Shown one piece after another: positions 54,301 through 57,590 of a stretch of 57,590 nucleotides of DNA (its first letter is position 1; each line of letters opens with the position of its first letter). Source of the stretch: a virus; the IMG/VR virus record IMGVR_UViG_3300020472_000028, positions 1 to 57,590 of that record. One strand, written 5' to 3'. The notes under the pieces were generated by a model, which had not been told where the DNA came from, ran no database searches, and was given only the letters and a program-made list of their open reading frames with translations. Position numbers and translations under genes: made by a program.

Positions 54301-57300
54301 GCTGCTACTTTCACTCCTAATAACGGTCACTTAGTTGCTACTATTGGGGATCATGATCTAAGAAGAGGACAGAGTGTAAGATTAGCAACAGAATCTATTA
54401 ACTTCACATGTTTCTTAGATGCTAATAATAGTAATCACTACTATCCACGTCCTAATGGTAATGACCCATTCTATAACAAGAATATCGAAGTACTTTATGA
54501 CGGCACACCTCTAACTGCTACTGGTGGTACAACATATAATCCTACTACAGGTATAATGACCATCACTACTGCTAATCCTCATGGATTGCAAGAAGGTGAT
54601 GATGTTAAGTTCCTCCTTAATTCATTAGTATTCCGTTGTGATGAAGATGGTCAATCATCTGATCACTCCTATCCAAGAGCATCAGACCCATATGCAAATA
54701 GATGGCAACGTGTATTAGGTAGTAACTTAACTGCTAATACATTTGACGTACAAGTATTATCATATGCTCCTTCAACTAACACAACTACTCACGTATTCTC
54801 TGCTGCTGTTTCTAATGGAATTACTAAGAGAGACGGCACTATAACTCTTAATGTTGGTAACGGTGCTATCTCAGATCAGAGCGCACATACCTTCGTTCCT
54901 AATACTGGAATGACCCCAACAAATGTTAATCATAATCCTACTACAGGTGTTATGACAGTAACCATTGTTGGTCATGGAATGGAAAATGGTGACATGATTA
55001 AGATTGATAATTATGGCATATTATTAACATGTGCTATGGATGATCATCAGACTACTCATGCTTATCCTCGTCCTGGTGACCCTGCTTCTGGATCATGGTT
55101 GAAGATTCATGATGTAACTGCTGACACATTCGATGTTACAGTTAACACAGTTATACCTCAGAGTAATACAACAACTCACCTATTCTCTAGTGCTGTTGGT
55201 AACTGCATTACTAGAGCACAGATTGTAAGTGGTGGTGTTTATGATCATACTTACTCAACTTCTACTGTTGATTGCTTACGTCATGCTGGAGACTGTGTAA
55301 GGTTAGATGAAGCTGCAATCACAATGACATGTGATGCTGATAGTCATGGATCTAATCATTCATATCCTAGATCTGGTACAGTTCATACACCAACAGATGT
55401 ATCATATGATCCTAATTTAGGACATCTTAAGTTTACTGTTAATGATCACGGATTCCTTCCATACTCTTACGTTAAGATTGTTGACAACTCTTTAACATTC
55501 ACATGTGCTAAGGATGGTAATGCAAGTAATCATACATATCCTCGTCCTTCTGACCCTGTAAGTGGTAAGTGGATGATGATTCATGATGTTACTGCTAACA
55601 CATTTAACGTAGAAGTATTAGATGTAGTACCTTCTACAAATACTACAATCCATGCCTTTGTATCTGCTGATGCAAATTGTATTCATCATAAGAAGGATCA
55701 TTTCTACGATACAAATATTCCTATCTACGAAGTAGGTAAGACAGATCATAGTCCTACTAACGCTCAGTATAATCCTACTAATGGTACTATGACAATTACC
55801 ATGAGCAATAGCTTTGGTAACCATAGCACAATGACACCAACTGGTGCTACATTCTATCCTGCTACAGGTACCATGAGAATTGATCTTAATGGTCATAGCG
55901 TTAAGAATGGAGATATGTTACTCCTTCGGGATGGACACTTTACCTTCCAGTGTGAGCAAGATAGTAATGCAAGTAATCATGCATATCCAAGACCATCTGA
56001 CCCTGCAAGTAATAAGTGGTTGAAAGCATTTAATGTTGGTAGTAACTCATTCGATGTTAACGTAGGTAACTTCTTCGGTGAAGGTGCTATTTCAAACAAT
56101 ACAGTCCATCAACTTACATCCATCGGTACCGATGCCGTTTGGAAAGCAAATGATTTTGTAATGCTTGATGAGAATGCAGTTACATTCCAATGCACTAAGG
56201 ATAACAACGCTAGTAACCACTCTTATCCTAGAAGGACAGATCCTACATTTGGTAAGTGGTTACCTATCTCTAATGTAAGTAACAGTAGTTTCACTGTCCA
56301 TATAGGCAAGTCTGGTATTAACGATGTTTATGATCATACATTTGTTTCTTGGGAGAATCTCTCATTACATAGACAAACTGGTCAGATAACACTTGATATT
56401 GGTAATGGTCAGATTACTCACCCAACTTCTCATAACTTTATAAGTGCATTAGCTAATAGTCTGAAGGTAGGTGGTGCATATAACCACACATTCGTTGCAG
56501 ATGGTGAATCATATACACCAACTGATGCTAGTTACAATCCAACAACAGGTTGGATGACTGTTACTATTCCTAATCATGGGTTCATGGATGGAGAGAGTAT
56601 TAAGTTTAATACCAATTCAATAGTATTCACATGCTTACAAGATAGTAATCAGACTAATCATGCTTATCCTAGAAACAGTGACCCAGTAGGTAATCAATGG
56701 ATTGCTATTTCTAACGTAACTGATGATACCTTTGATGTTAAGGTACTTGATAATGCTCCATCAACCAACCAGACAGTTCACACATTTGTAAGTGCTCTAG
56801 AAGGTGCTGTTGTTAGAGCAACAGTTGCAACTGGTGGTAACTACACTCATAAGTTTATTGCTCCTGCACAACTTACTCCAACCAATGCTGCTTACAACCC
56901 AACAACAGGTGTAATGACACTTACTGTTGCTGATCACGGTCTTAAGAATGGTAGCAGGATTAAGGTAGAAGATGGATTTGTAACATTCACCTGCACACAG
57001 GATAGCGATCAATCTAATCACTCATATCCAAGGGCATCTGACCCATATAGTGATGAATGGATGACAGTTAAGAATGTAACTAAAGACACATTCACTATCC
57101 AAGTATTATTCAATATACCTTCTTCTAACACTACAACTCATTCATTTGTATCTGCTAGACCTCAGAGTATAACTGTTGCTACCTTGATGAAGGGTAATGA
57201 CAGTATCAAACTTGCTGCTGATGCTTTAACATTCACTTGCTCAATGGATGGTAATGGATCTGACCATACCTATCCAAGGACATCTGACCCTGCATATGAT

Positions 57301-57590
57301 AACTCACTTAGAATTATAGATGACGGTGTAACACGTCATACTCCAACTGCTGCTACCTACACACCATCTACAGGTGTATTGGCACTGACAGTATCCAAGC
57401 ATGGATTCTCAAATGGAGACTACATTAAGATTGAAGATTATGCTTTTGATATGTCTTGTGCAATGGATGATGGATCTAGCGACCATGCATATCCTAGAGG
57501 CACAGACCCTATTGCTGGTAAGTGGGTACAGATTTCTAACGTATCTACAGATGGTTTCCAAATCGATGTAGGCACAACTGCTGCTGTCCA
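36313..57590 (+). CDS. Giant multidomain virion protein, 3'-truncated by window edge
   Basis: One uninterrupted frame of at least 7092 codons starting 4 bp after gene 6; I checked frame at several points (for example 46321, 52924, 57484) and see no break. The N-terminus (LPEFIRHEDRQLVNFLFEYY, then DILNNLLRYLDLD) and residues ~666-736 (VIKNITDFYISKGTKLATQY, then LFGEDVDLYYPKDEI) match the opening module of structural proteins next to gp6 in marine T4-like phages, where T4 has gp7. Then come GxGY beta-repeats, a YHYH-like domain, a propeller-like region, two LamG-like domains, Cys-Asp helical repeats and 16 HxYPR modules (listed separately). It is probably a long baseplate-attached protein that contacts the host surface. 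The gp7 equivalence is tentative. Confidence 0.85.
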   Translation, partial: MPITKNINVSDRVENQLPEFIRHEDRQLVNFLFEYYKSQEKTGRPYDILNNLLRYLDLDNYTSEQLDSSTSLLKDIGLYDGKIEIEGIDGFQERDGSIMIDNEVIYYENVTRGPDVIVTPGISYPQFNKKKQQLENPFTLFDGVQNTFALSFLGTPVAPPSAEHLIVTAYNTMMVPNVDYYVEGFNLRFQDPPRDQIGSDDSEFTSVTYLVGYSDQPIKTCDAIPYQEWQNTKFYPLRINQQSYTPTSEIGLVINKNGRLQEPYTDFTVFEDKVVFKNEIGAADAIHIRSVEYTPPSYGSGASAIAKVADDGTITALIPKTGGSKYRLDFAPKVAITSKTGKNSTARSLIGGIKDINLIDGGQGYTSFNPPIPVVAAPGNSNGTPARLSLTVNDTTGMVDTLTIIDSGSGYDFIPAISFKNPGGATIAPPTIDGEGRINIGTITVTTMGSGYSNAPVVYIDPAPIGGINAQAISKINQDGQVYEIQITNRGRGYTAPPRVQIVNPIGAQILDVTVASGSVTNIEMLTGGMGYTDAPSVYIVDDRKDGYGEPIGGTGALAEATIFNGEITDINITNFGSGYSTEFPPKIYIAEPKAARASVDVGFDEVTGFDILEDGSGYAPSAFLGCSRGVSGPVSYDNLHNEVYAGEAALRQSNHVAGAAVTNLDSLFIKEVFDKFRRQYLPTLDIDFGKVNPVQVIKNITDFYISKGTKLATQYLFKILFGEDVDLYYPKDEIISPSHATWVVDTILRAELIEGDSANLIDSEVNQYADDVDTSVTNASALIENVITIIEGTDTIYELAISEETLVGNFIIPYKTRLVEPLSTTGQIITVDSTIGWPERNGTIRINDVERVQYKEKSLNQFIECTRSKNDVIEDWDPGTIIQSDIFVYVNKDTAQECKLRILGIAEAGTTVLNDTGSYYLGGDKLKVANLGSTAEELRLQSWLYNVKKLIQVTTITPGGVNNQTATVVCGNPHGLLVSDQVTIYGANPVVYNGTFTVTSRIDQYTFSYQINTPTEILPAGNILLSVDLNRGKSDIDSINSVVSEFTTNIQNSFFNDEYVYVAASGLPNYKIGPFTGSALIPGNQRKLLRFPRVVQTISERKTIDPGTPVGSWVNGVSIWSYKSREFVQYGPLTSISVTNVGESYDAGAKPNVEITGGGGTGATAEVIVNGSLVSFDMTTEGTGYTESPLVSIVGGGGSGATAQAVITGGRVTRILVEQPGKNYTTQPLVSITGGGGSGATATANVRGPIQSVNVTNFGTGYTSLPAVKVNSGEGALAQPIVINGRIVSIAIINSGESYTTAPNIIINGDGFGAIAQATIGTIGEDKGRVLGVTITNKGIGYTQGLTTVRLEAVGQLASFTPAVYQWNKNLQYELESNFDFARGYVFTGYNNQFGGEYAHLSDPKELRYVVGDNVFLNPVTQLFQEVAANYEHSPIIGWAFDGNPIYGPYGYIDPTDQNSGIRRMRTSFKLKANVVFDAATNPNPARIDGPPIDTYAAGTFIDDYYYDFQSGDLDNYNGRFCKTPDFPEGIYAYFVTIDASDAGIAEFPYILGPQFNSLPDNWNFSQAATQENIPDGVVRYRDPYTDVDIDVDRQPNQEADVLTTEKEGYPIIFEIQDSNNDGLIDANEQQEILEMSEEATLQIYDYFPRVSAESRVDIEVETTTQFENAKIDGFVIENPGVSYQVNDTVFFDNEGTGGFGASAIIDSVKGQKITGYQKEIIGDRPYGKIVTEEGHELRQQDEIIVNSRPVIDNTNKTYRVKVVAGVERINIVQGGTGYNNDIPPTFELITASGKDAELSLILEGTGQINQVNIINSGNGYDADNPPQIRVSHPQQYKKTRYWITEYKEAAGQVAILDTKTTADRYTYICGSILEADGDQAAFLAKFDDLGQKVWERNLLPQVSGTKKAEFIKMHIDESLEDDVIYIVGQTYDPNNAAYNPDIWLGQYKSGFNNANAPDGILQWQKAIAGISGLSRRDWVTSLALDQEKRIYIAGYTDSNSIDPNDMWVIQCDLDGDLVEKRKIASANDSEMINQIHWISDDRFFFVGVNDQNDDCIFGVFFYDGANIEIEYIRQVPTVGGYVRNPQFIMDDYDDVVLIWDVYNGATQKFEKIQVNKFPIATANSAWTWSKTVTVSGNVDNINHAGINVDVFGNYSIVSDVQESENQRYAVIHYLKYDGTVIKETKVDDTVNIGFQAKAHSVDSSGDCIIAVDRRQSDQLASYRFNDDTDLDYDTTKQNLATLTLQSPSDASIDTAIQKFGAGSLKLSAACPVKLPAYNLTTKEWSFRAWMSMATAHHAGNNKPLLFDITPVAGDSIQVELDGDTTSGDYEKVCIYVNSVKVATSATATHWTTFAGAAWVHVTFQKREESLGLYQYEVFFNGNLIANFQNTSDISCADVTVAGKFSGPSTANSFIGWIDDLLVDDVAPYNGTYVIPTEEIGITTSISDSALIKFDRLHDKRDAYTLTGLTQYTNIAFTDIETPTTWTDVSGAALSNWIVGAGGLQILDMSQVVSTMNPGTYTFTNAKAEYGTKTSTVPSPLGKKLTITADVISKFYMRDALYQKIDNVLEFTFNQDIKLTKGSILQQYTNTASGQVVSAYGTIVNVPNADSLTNPGMGKKYQVGKIYGDFNDNDLFKTDAGDVNQIAGTYFNVEEPEIPWAAGTAVTTGDRKYYDKKIYQSQGTGTTGTIPPTHTSGVQSDGIINWAHIDDAGKFTVDLTQHPYPMPQYLDNDMPEWDSGKLYVVGQKVWHKLNVYVVGAGGAGVSGTTAPVHTTGAVSDGGVTWTHESTSESISSYARTLPYDLGANYTVQIVEIQPGSLYIPEDVVSINAGNITEAEDQKSVEISGFASVKKIRVTARLEKDILRSSEARTKYVYCTSNSAHNFASGSIIFTEGFQGDQFNGSFFIDQVIGSREYTFGIRATAVSDPAFNANAIANVNIYAKHPTLEFTRNHQYVFDVSDTSNFGYYLSFSQDNQYKLEYSFNNITRSGTPGIPLGGDNYPFVKFSVLGDVTNISYYFDPSRTGADSPVGDNSFIDVITTPFQGTFSVAEVLSDTEFRFQLDKEPERQNAEVGTDPFDNVYSYYSTTSVRAVGPINTIKLVSSGGFYQKLPIISDIASFRQVEKVVVNDGGTEYAVGVYYDVPIAGDGEGGKATITVEFDAEVGSGTITGAAVADPGKGYTIASIDIDSIPGILGNTLAGSGGSVTVVIPSEGSGASVFLTGTNIGKIKRLKNNEFGFGYSHDYTLKPEITFPVNLQLFNTSILSQIKITDPGSGYTSTPAVVIEGGGGSGADAEAIVKNNRLSEIIIKNSGAGYSSEPTVTLKSEFNYVVNLDLNYLQFNFPHGITTGAEVQFRADDVGSTEGELPKPSTAGLTSLVANQTYYAIAGEAAGLETDQLRFGLTLAAAQGGSYITFLTQGSGRQTLLTEVFGGKAVAVIETSRFLEGEEVFQGSATETSTARGKVSTNTGWQIGPKILKIVDYTGDWAEGEKVTGEISKASGVIDNFSIARGVLNIGSLTKTPGRFIDDVGKPSEIVQKIQDSFFYQNFSYVVQSEIPITEWKTQVLENNHPAGFNMFGQLQLTGGKDVSGRKIGTEFTKKVNINNYSNVNQITSFGAAQPIYTDYNNTEVLFRKKRLTSSEEILTSIVKKMDNIQDQFDGIKKQFPITVEGETVIVKQDQLMITLNGIIQSPGDSYQIVGGSLVFAEPPKPPSKVNYRIMGVTPTTIYRIALYQDGGGSNYGIFPTLGQQVQGAQSDTIATVIDSGTNHIDVINLTGTFQLNEQIKRGELFAALIETVTPLNSPTIFSFGEALTNLDGDTAYIEETNIDNQGNVTDRVVVSKTSGTPRFETGIFDFKLNEYIYSASSKIAGQITYIAPYTDPINNEVVDELIINKGTTFFGLLFERLVSLENPNVILDDISQSSITPTELYDSSQRINADFLNFEQVRTTEVTYSQLTGGTLTDGMVIRNKKAFYGNPVSTFHGIAANRYLDGKRNILNNKDEIIDFAEAAIAIDYPDYYFPSDVINNPWSRFKDSYRMIQKNKALIAGMAFDDMKTQYPSSSIPSDAKCKRDIEFLVDAISIDIYAGGNRYSRKFTQQFFDENGTFTYVSAQSAETRFAFEKARDRMKAAVANQYSGTVNAVNSGDSWTAYQDLTITADPSPGDAYGTAGSNASNTGVDNCSDVQAAITTLHEFINEALNNASLLDLPAESSGTYSPHQEKCRRDLGYMIDAIAADVGSGGNFNTVDFTKSFFDASGTPLTNGIVGEEAEAVHAFTAAGTLMHKAINNLMYWKDLSGVGYNLNDPTTYSGGVAPANSYDLNYASGNNQDIANCANVKSYIDTLRTIATTAMTAGNLTNVNALSVTDGTFQANETIRTTKIGYKDKSTGLFVMGDQIKGMTSGALFQSIGVNSGLKWLFAGPVTGTFQADEYITNSTLTFTNCTQSVIVKKAELSGSKSVFIPTNGALSSPASNNYAFGTGDFTIQGWFRPATNTTLQTLFDFRRLSAAQGLRIVQDVQAIKVYNGTTQMLTSGNVVTTTGTWMHIAVSRASGITQLYINGAQVGGNAADTNDYLYAALYVGQDFNGSTNWSGHVDNICIKKGVGDYTTGFTAPTQVDYSELNIVFGLDGEAPFILSTEEVYAKYSGQRSSATTSKRIDYSGLAIIAEDVDLGRQEYRDCADIIDLNGAYIAEEAVGRMKAAFSDFTIRGDVPAQNSYGGTDTCIRDTKDYILGALIKDLREGGNYHTIYTARTYLTVGGKLDFIGEEVLQSLYTWNEVIKLAKEIITTTSTTLTGTYTTRYRIPNNFSSPAGAAVLAEVDTLGNDLLKVIAPNDQRFREGGFQLWKNRDYIAEEVEGYLQDKYTATIDSVPFDFLEIPGTGSSGCQNDIKSYIIPAVIADLVTGGTYQCQSAIDKYLDSQKNILHVEHELSALNEAFEYTKMLAMKAVNNLLMSPGEVAASLLDNDGAALNAPGWAQEEYYAPIWTSKTAYRDSTIVKDTEGYPNVIQRANNDRYLDAANMIWNNRAVIAKECVSIMNDLSKYETLNIPGGHVNCEDDVLDMIEAMVHDMRFDCNEKVWDAAALYVETENNSLKHIETEYEASITVVKILRDILTCTMRNAFGRDYDMAEDLQTKPVQSYNQNPKDLLFATCGDAIDGNIRYISEQAVAAGLVQFPNLAIPGGPVNCVHDVTDILRAMVFNLKYGGTNMLQYASEFYTNYNGNLDHVTNASSETNWIINKAKEYALRAMKGQVISNDAGWTVDQRFYDAVPRPTTSLFNSDFDGLIEGESNNIITRSFKAGEDKISTTDSGTGIVPAEDAVFRCVVKLASSPIDGVIFEAGGPTAGVWFGVRDSGTYLRLRAGDGSNSYAGGAGHSEQGLAMLDLQISNLSTYFDNGDHELVWQINIGGNQASGKGKVQLWIDGVSVGTAETQGGGYTGLTGGTGLWADAGYAGYGVGNSSTVTGESSPINTFTVNVGPAPTIKYDCTHAAYDSSTGDLIMNVGSHNHTEGTFLRLTTNSINFTCDQDGNASTHSYPRSGDPAGNTTIEVLETYGSDHKATAGTYTPDTGIMTLTIPGHGMSNHTVHTAKDCGYDPDSGVLRVKVEDHGFKTGDQVRIENGSLIFTCAQDNHTSKHGYPRQKDPAGDQWLLVESVESKDLFTVNVGSTPKVEYDVSGATYDQNTGELEMDIGQHRFVGSSTHVASHAEYTASTGWLKLTVAGHRITVGEQIQIMQNSMTFTCSMDNHYTNHVYPRSTDPATREWLDVVESDIEGGTFTVNVGASPIKGFTPTAATFNSTTGALTLTIGSHSLAVGTHIKLSQGSLTFTCDMDLHATKHKYPRAKDPVHNEPIAITGVTSDTITVNVGTTPQVAYTPTNATFTPSNGQLVITTDRKHTLRQSSIHSISGGEYNGQTGLMRLTVANHGFSDGDYVKIADGGVTFTCSMDNHATTHAYPRATDQMSGKWMDVRHASKDSFDVFVGRTPAIPFTISAATFTPNNGHLVATIGDHDLRRGQSVRLATESINFTCFLDANNSNHYYPRPNGNDPFYNKNIEVLYDGTPLTATGGTTYNPTTGIMTITTANPHGLQEGDDVKFLLNSLVFRCDEDGQSSDHSYPRASDPYANRWQRVLGSNLTANTFDVQVLSYAPSTNTTTHVFSAAVSNGITKRDGTITLNVGNGAISDQSAHTFVPNTGMTPTNVNHNPTTGVMTVTIVGHGMENGDMIKIDNYGILLTCAMDDHQTTHAYPRPGDPASGSWLKIHDVTADTFDVTVNTVIPQSNTTTHLFSSAVGNCITRAQIVSGGVYDHTYSTSTVDCLRHAGDCVRLDEAAITMTCDADSHGSNHSYPRSGTVHTPTDVSYDPNLGHLKFTVNDHGFLPYSYVKIVDNSLTFTCAKDGNASNHTYPRPSDPVSGKWMMIHDVTANTFNVEVLDVVPSTNTTIHAFVSADANCIHHKKDHFYDTNIPIYEVGKTDHSPTNAQYNPTNGTMTITMSNSFGNHSTMTPTGATFYPATGTMRIDLNGHSVKNGDMLLLRDGHFTFQCEQDSNASNHAYPRPSDPASNKWLKAFNVGSNSFDVNVGNFFGEGAISNNTVHQLTSIGTDAVWKANDFVMLDENAVTFQCTKDNNASNHSYPRRTDPTFGKWLPISNVSNSSFTVHIGKSGINDVYDHTFVSWENLSLHRQTGQITLDIGNGQITHPTSHNFISALANSLKVGGAYNHTFVADGESYTPTDASYNPTTGWMTVTIPNHGFMDGESIKFNTNSIVFTCLQDSNQTNHAYPRNSDPVGNQWIAISNVTDDTFDVKVLDNAPSTNQTVHTFVSALEGAVVRATVATGGNYTHKFIAPAQLTPTNAAYNPTTGVMTLTVADHGLKNGSRIKVEDGFVTFTCTQDSDQSNHSYPRASDPYSDEWMTVKNVTKDTFTIQVLFNIPSSNTTTHSFVSARPQSITVATLMKGNDSIKLAADALTFTCSMDGNGSDHTYPRTSDPAYDNSLRIIDDGVTRHTPTAATYTPSTGVLALTVSKHGFSNGDYIKIEDYAFDMSCAMDDGSSDHAYPRGTDPIAGKWVQISNVSTDGFQIDVGTTAAV
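37384..38196 (+). repeat. GxGY beta-repeats, block I of the giant protein
   Basis: Six or so units of a ~45-residue pattern: GSGY, a Pro-containing strand (AxPxVxI), an Ala-rich strand and IxxGxV. Examples are GQGYTSFNPP, GSGYDFIPAI, GSGYSNAPVVYI, GRGYTAPPRVQI, GMGYTDAPSVYI and GSGYSTEFPPKIYI. Likely a stacked beta structure. Confidence 0.7.
38308..38520 (+). other. Conserved helical module of gp6-adjacent virion protein
   Basis: Residues ~666-736, including FDKFRRQYLPTLDIDF, IKNITDFYISKGT and LFGEDVDLYYP. This is the segment I recognise best from virion proteins next to gp6 in marine phages. It follows the first repeat block, so the repeats appear to be inserted into the conserved N-terminal part. 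Confidence 0.6.
39709..40383 (+). repeat. GxGY beta-repeats, block II of the giant protein
   Basis: About six tandem units with a stricter consensus than block I: VTNxGxxY, xxxPxVxIxGGGGSGATAxAxVxxGxV. Examples are VEITGGGGTGATAEV, VSIVGGGGSGATAQA and VSITGGGGSGATATA. Confidence 0.75.
40606..40935 (+). other. YHYH-like domain in the giant protein
   Basis: Residues ~1432-1541. GWAFDGNPIYGPYGY matches the core of YHYH domains (xxGYAxYGPxG). The usual Tyr-His pair is represented only by DNYNGRFCKTPDFPEGIYAYF, so metal binding may be lost. Confidence 0.55.
41820..42800 (+). other. Propeller-like repeat region (SBBP-type)
   Basis: Residues ~1837-2163 alternate short strands such as YTYICGSILEADGDQAAFL, DDVIYIVGQT, KRIYIAGYTDSN and RFFFVGVNDQND. 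This is the pattern of beta-propeller (SBBP-like) blades: a strand ending VxG, then a polar loop with Asp, then a hydrophobic strand. Confidence 0.5.
43048..43617 (+). other. LamG/concanavalin-like domain 1
   Basis: Residues ~2246-2435. TKEWSFRAWMSM, AAWVHVTFQKR, YEVFFNGNLIANF and FIGWIDDLLVDD follow the order of a LamG/laminin-G-like jelly roll, often a glycan-binding fold. Confidence 0.65.
46900..47130 (+). other. Conserved module of cyanophage virion proteins
   Basis: Residues ~3530-3606: QDSFFYQNFSYVVQSEIPI, TEWKTQVLENNHPAGFNMFG. This QDSxFYQxFSYVI...W...HPAGF pattern recurs in long structural proteins of marine T4-like phages as I recall them. Confidence 0.5.
48520..52090 (+). repeat. 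Cys-Asp helical repeat modules
   Basis: At least six helical units with the pattern C-x-x-D-(hydrophobic)-x-(helix)-AI/AM-x-D-x-x-x-G-G-N/T: CKRDIEFLVDAIS (48529), CRRDLGYMIDAIA (48988), CIRDTKDYILGAL (50491), CQNDIKSYIIPAV (near 50978), CEDDVLDMIEAMV (near 51487) and CVHDVTDILRAMV (near 51886). A second LamG-like domain interrupts them. Confidence 0.65.
49678..50170 (+). other. LamG/concanavalin-like domain 2
   Basis: Residues ~4456-4620. FGTGDFTIQGWFRPA, TGTWMHIAVSRASG, TQLYINGAQVGG and WSGHVDNICIKKG form the canonical LamG order. It is clearer than domain 1. Confidence 0.75.
52740..57590 (+). repeat. Sixteen HxYPR repeat modules
   Basis: The consensus is YxPxTGxMTxTxxxHGxxxGDxIKI, then TFTCxxDxxxxxHxYPRxxDPxxxxW, then a strand ending VNVG. 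HxYPR copies start near 52924, 53230, 53574, 53836, 54180, 54436, 54664, 55057, 55357, 55531, 55978, 56218, 56659, 57019, 57265 and 57484. Spacing varies from about 175 to 450 bp, because some units carry a longer linker. The block is still running when the window ends. Confidence 0.8.

Noticed and set aside
1-57590. The right-hand giant ORF and the left-hand truncated ORF join in frame if the ends are connected.
   Set aside because: There is a one in three chance of frame agreement, the join does not continue the HxYPR pattern, and the window lacks essential genes of a T4-like phage, so it is not a closed genome.
52740-57590. Periodic repeats considered as a CRISPR-like or DNA satellite array.
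   Set aside because: The DNA is diverged with variable spacing and the units are in one open reading frame; conservation is at protein level.
1-57590. tRNA genes, insertion sequences, integrase or diversity-generating reverse transcriptase.
   Set aside because: No cloverleaf, transposase, integrase or reverse transcriptase motif was seen in any frame.

Overview
This window looks like part of the genome of a marine T4-like myovirus. A cyanophage of Synechococcus or Prochlorococcus is the best guess. The evidence is T4-type baseplate wedge genes 25 and 6, ATAAATA late-promoter boxes, a phage-carried purC, viral flavin halogenases, many small 2-oxoglutarate (2OG)/Fe(II) oxygenases, and densely overlapping genes that all lie on the plus strand. 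No capsid, terminase, polymerase, photosystem or tRNA gene is visible, so this is only part of a larger genome. Both ends of the window cut through virion genes.

Layout. (1) 1-7.1 kb is a late virion and adhesin block: the C-terminal part of a long structural protein, a fibre-like protein, a 2OG oxygenase, three tandem glycine-rich adhesin paralogues and a probable fibre-assembly protein. (2) 7.1-16.6 kb is a translationally coupled chain holding two flavin-dependent (tryptophan-type) halogenases, a DUF6065-like protein, five double-stranded beta-helix oxygenases (one of JmjC type), purC and several small unknowns. (3) 16.6-19.0 kb is a restriction-modification-like cassette: beta-class methyltransferase, PD-(D/E)xK-like protein, second beta-class methyltransferase. 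(4) 19.0-22.6 kb holds small genes plus one intact and one degenerate oxygenase. (5) 22.6-27.8 kb looks like an early, host-takeover region. It has sigma70-like -10 boxes, two intrinsic terminators, a nested RNA structure that begins at a predicted transcription start, a DEAH helicase, many tiny genes with A/C-rich leaders lacking a Shine-Dalgarno, and a cluster of cyanobacterial-type DnaA boxes. (6) 27.8-57.6 kb is the baseplate and tail block: NlpC/P60 peptidase, AbrB-like regulator, a 1378-aa structural protein, a PAAR-like tip protein, gp25, gp6, then one uninterrupted reading frame of at least 7092 codons that runs off the right edge.

How the parts may work together. The baseplate and giant virion protein (right) and the fibre and adhesin genes (left) build the host-recognition end of the virion. 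The halogenase/oxygenase chain lies beside the adhesins and may modify phage or host proteins or a small molecule; its substrate is unknown. purC would support nucleotide synthesis during infection. The methyltransferase-nuclease cassette could protect phage DNA and attack host or competitor DNA. The items most worth pursuing are the giant repeat protein, the halogenase/oxygenase island, the phage-borne restriction-modification-like cassette, the three adhesin cassettes with variable loops, and the structured RNA at about 22.65 kb.
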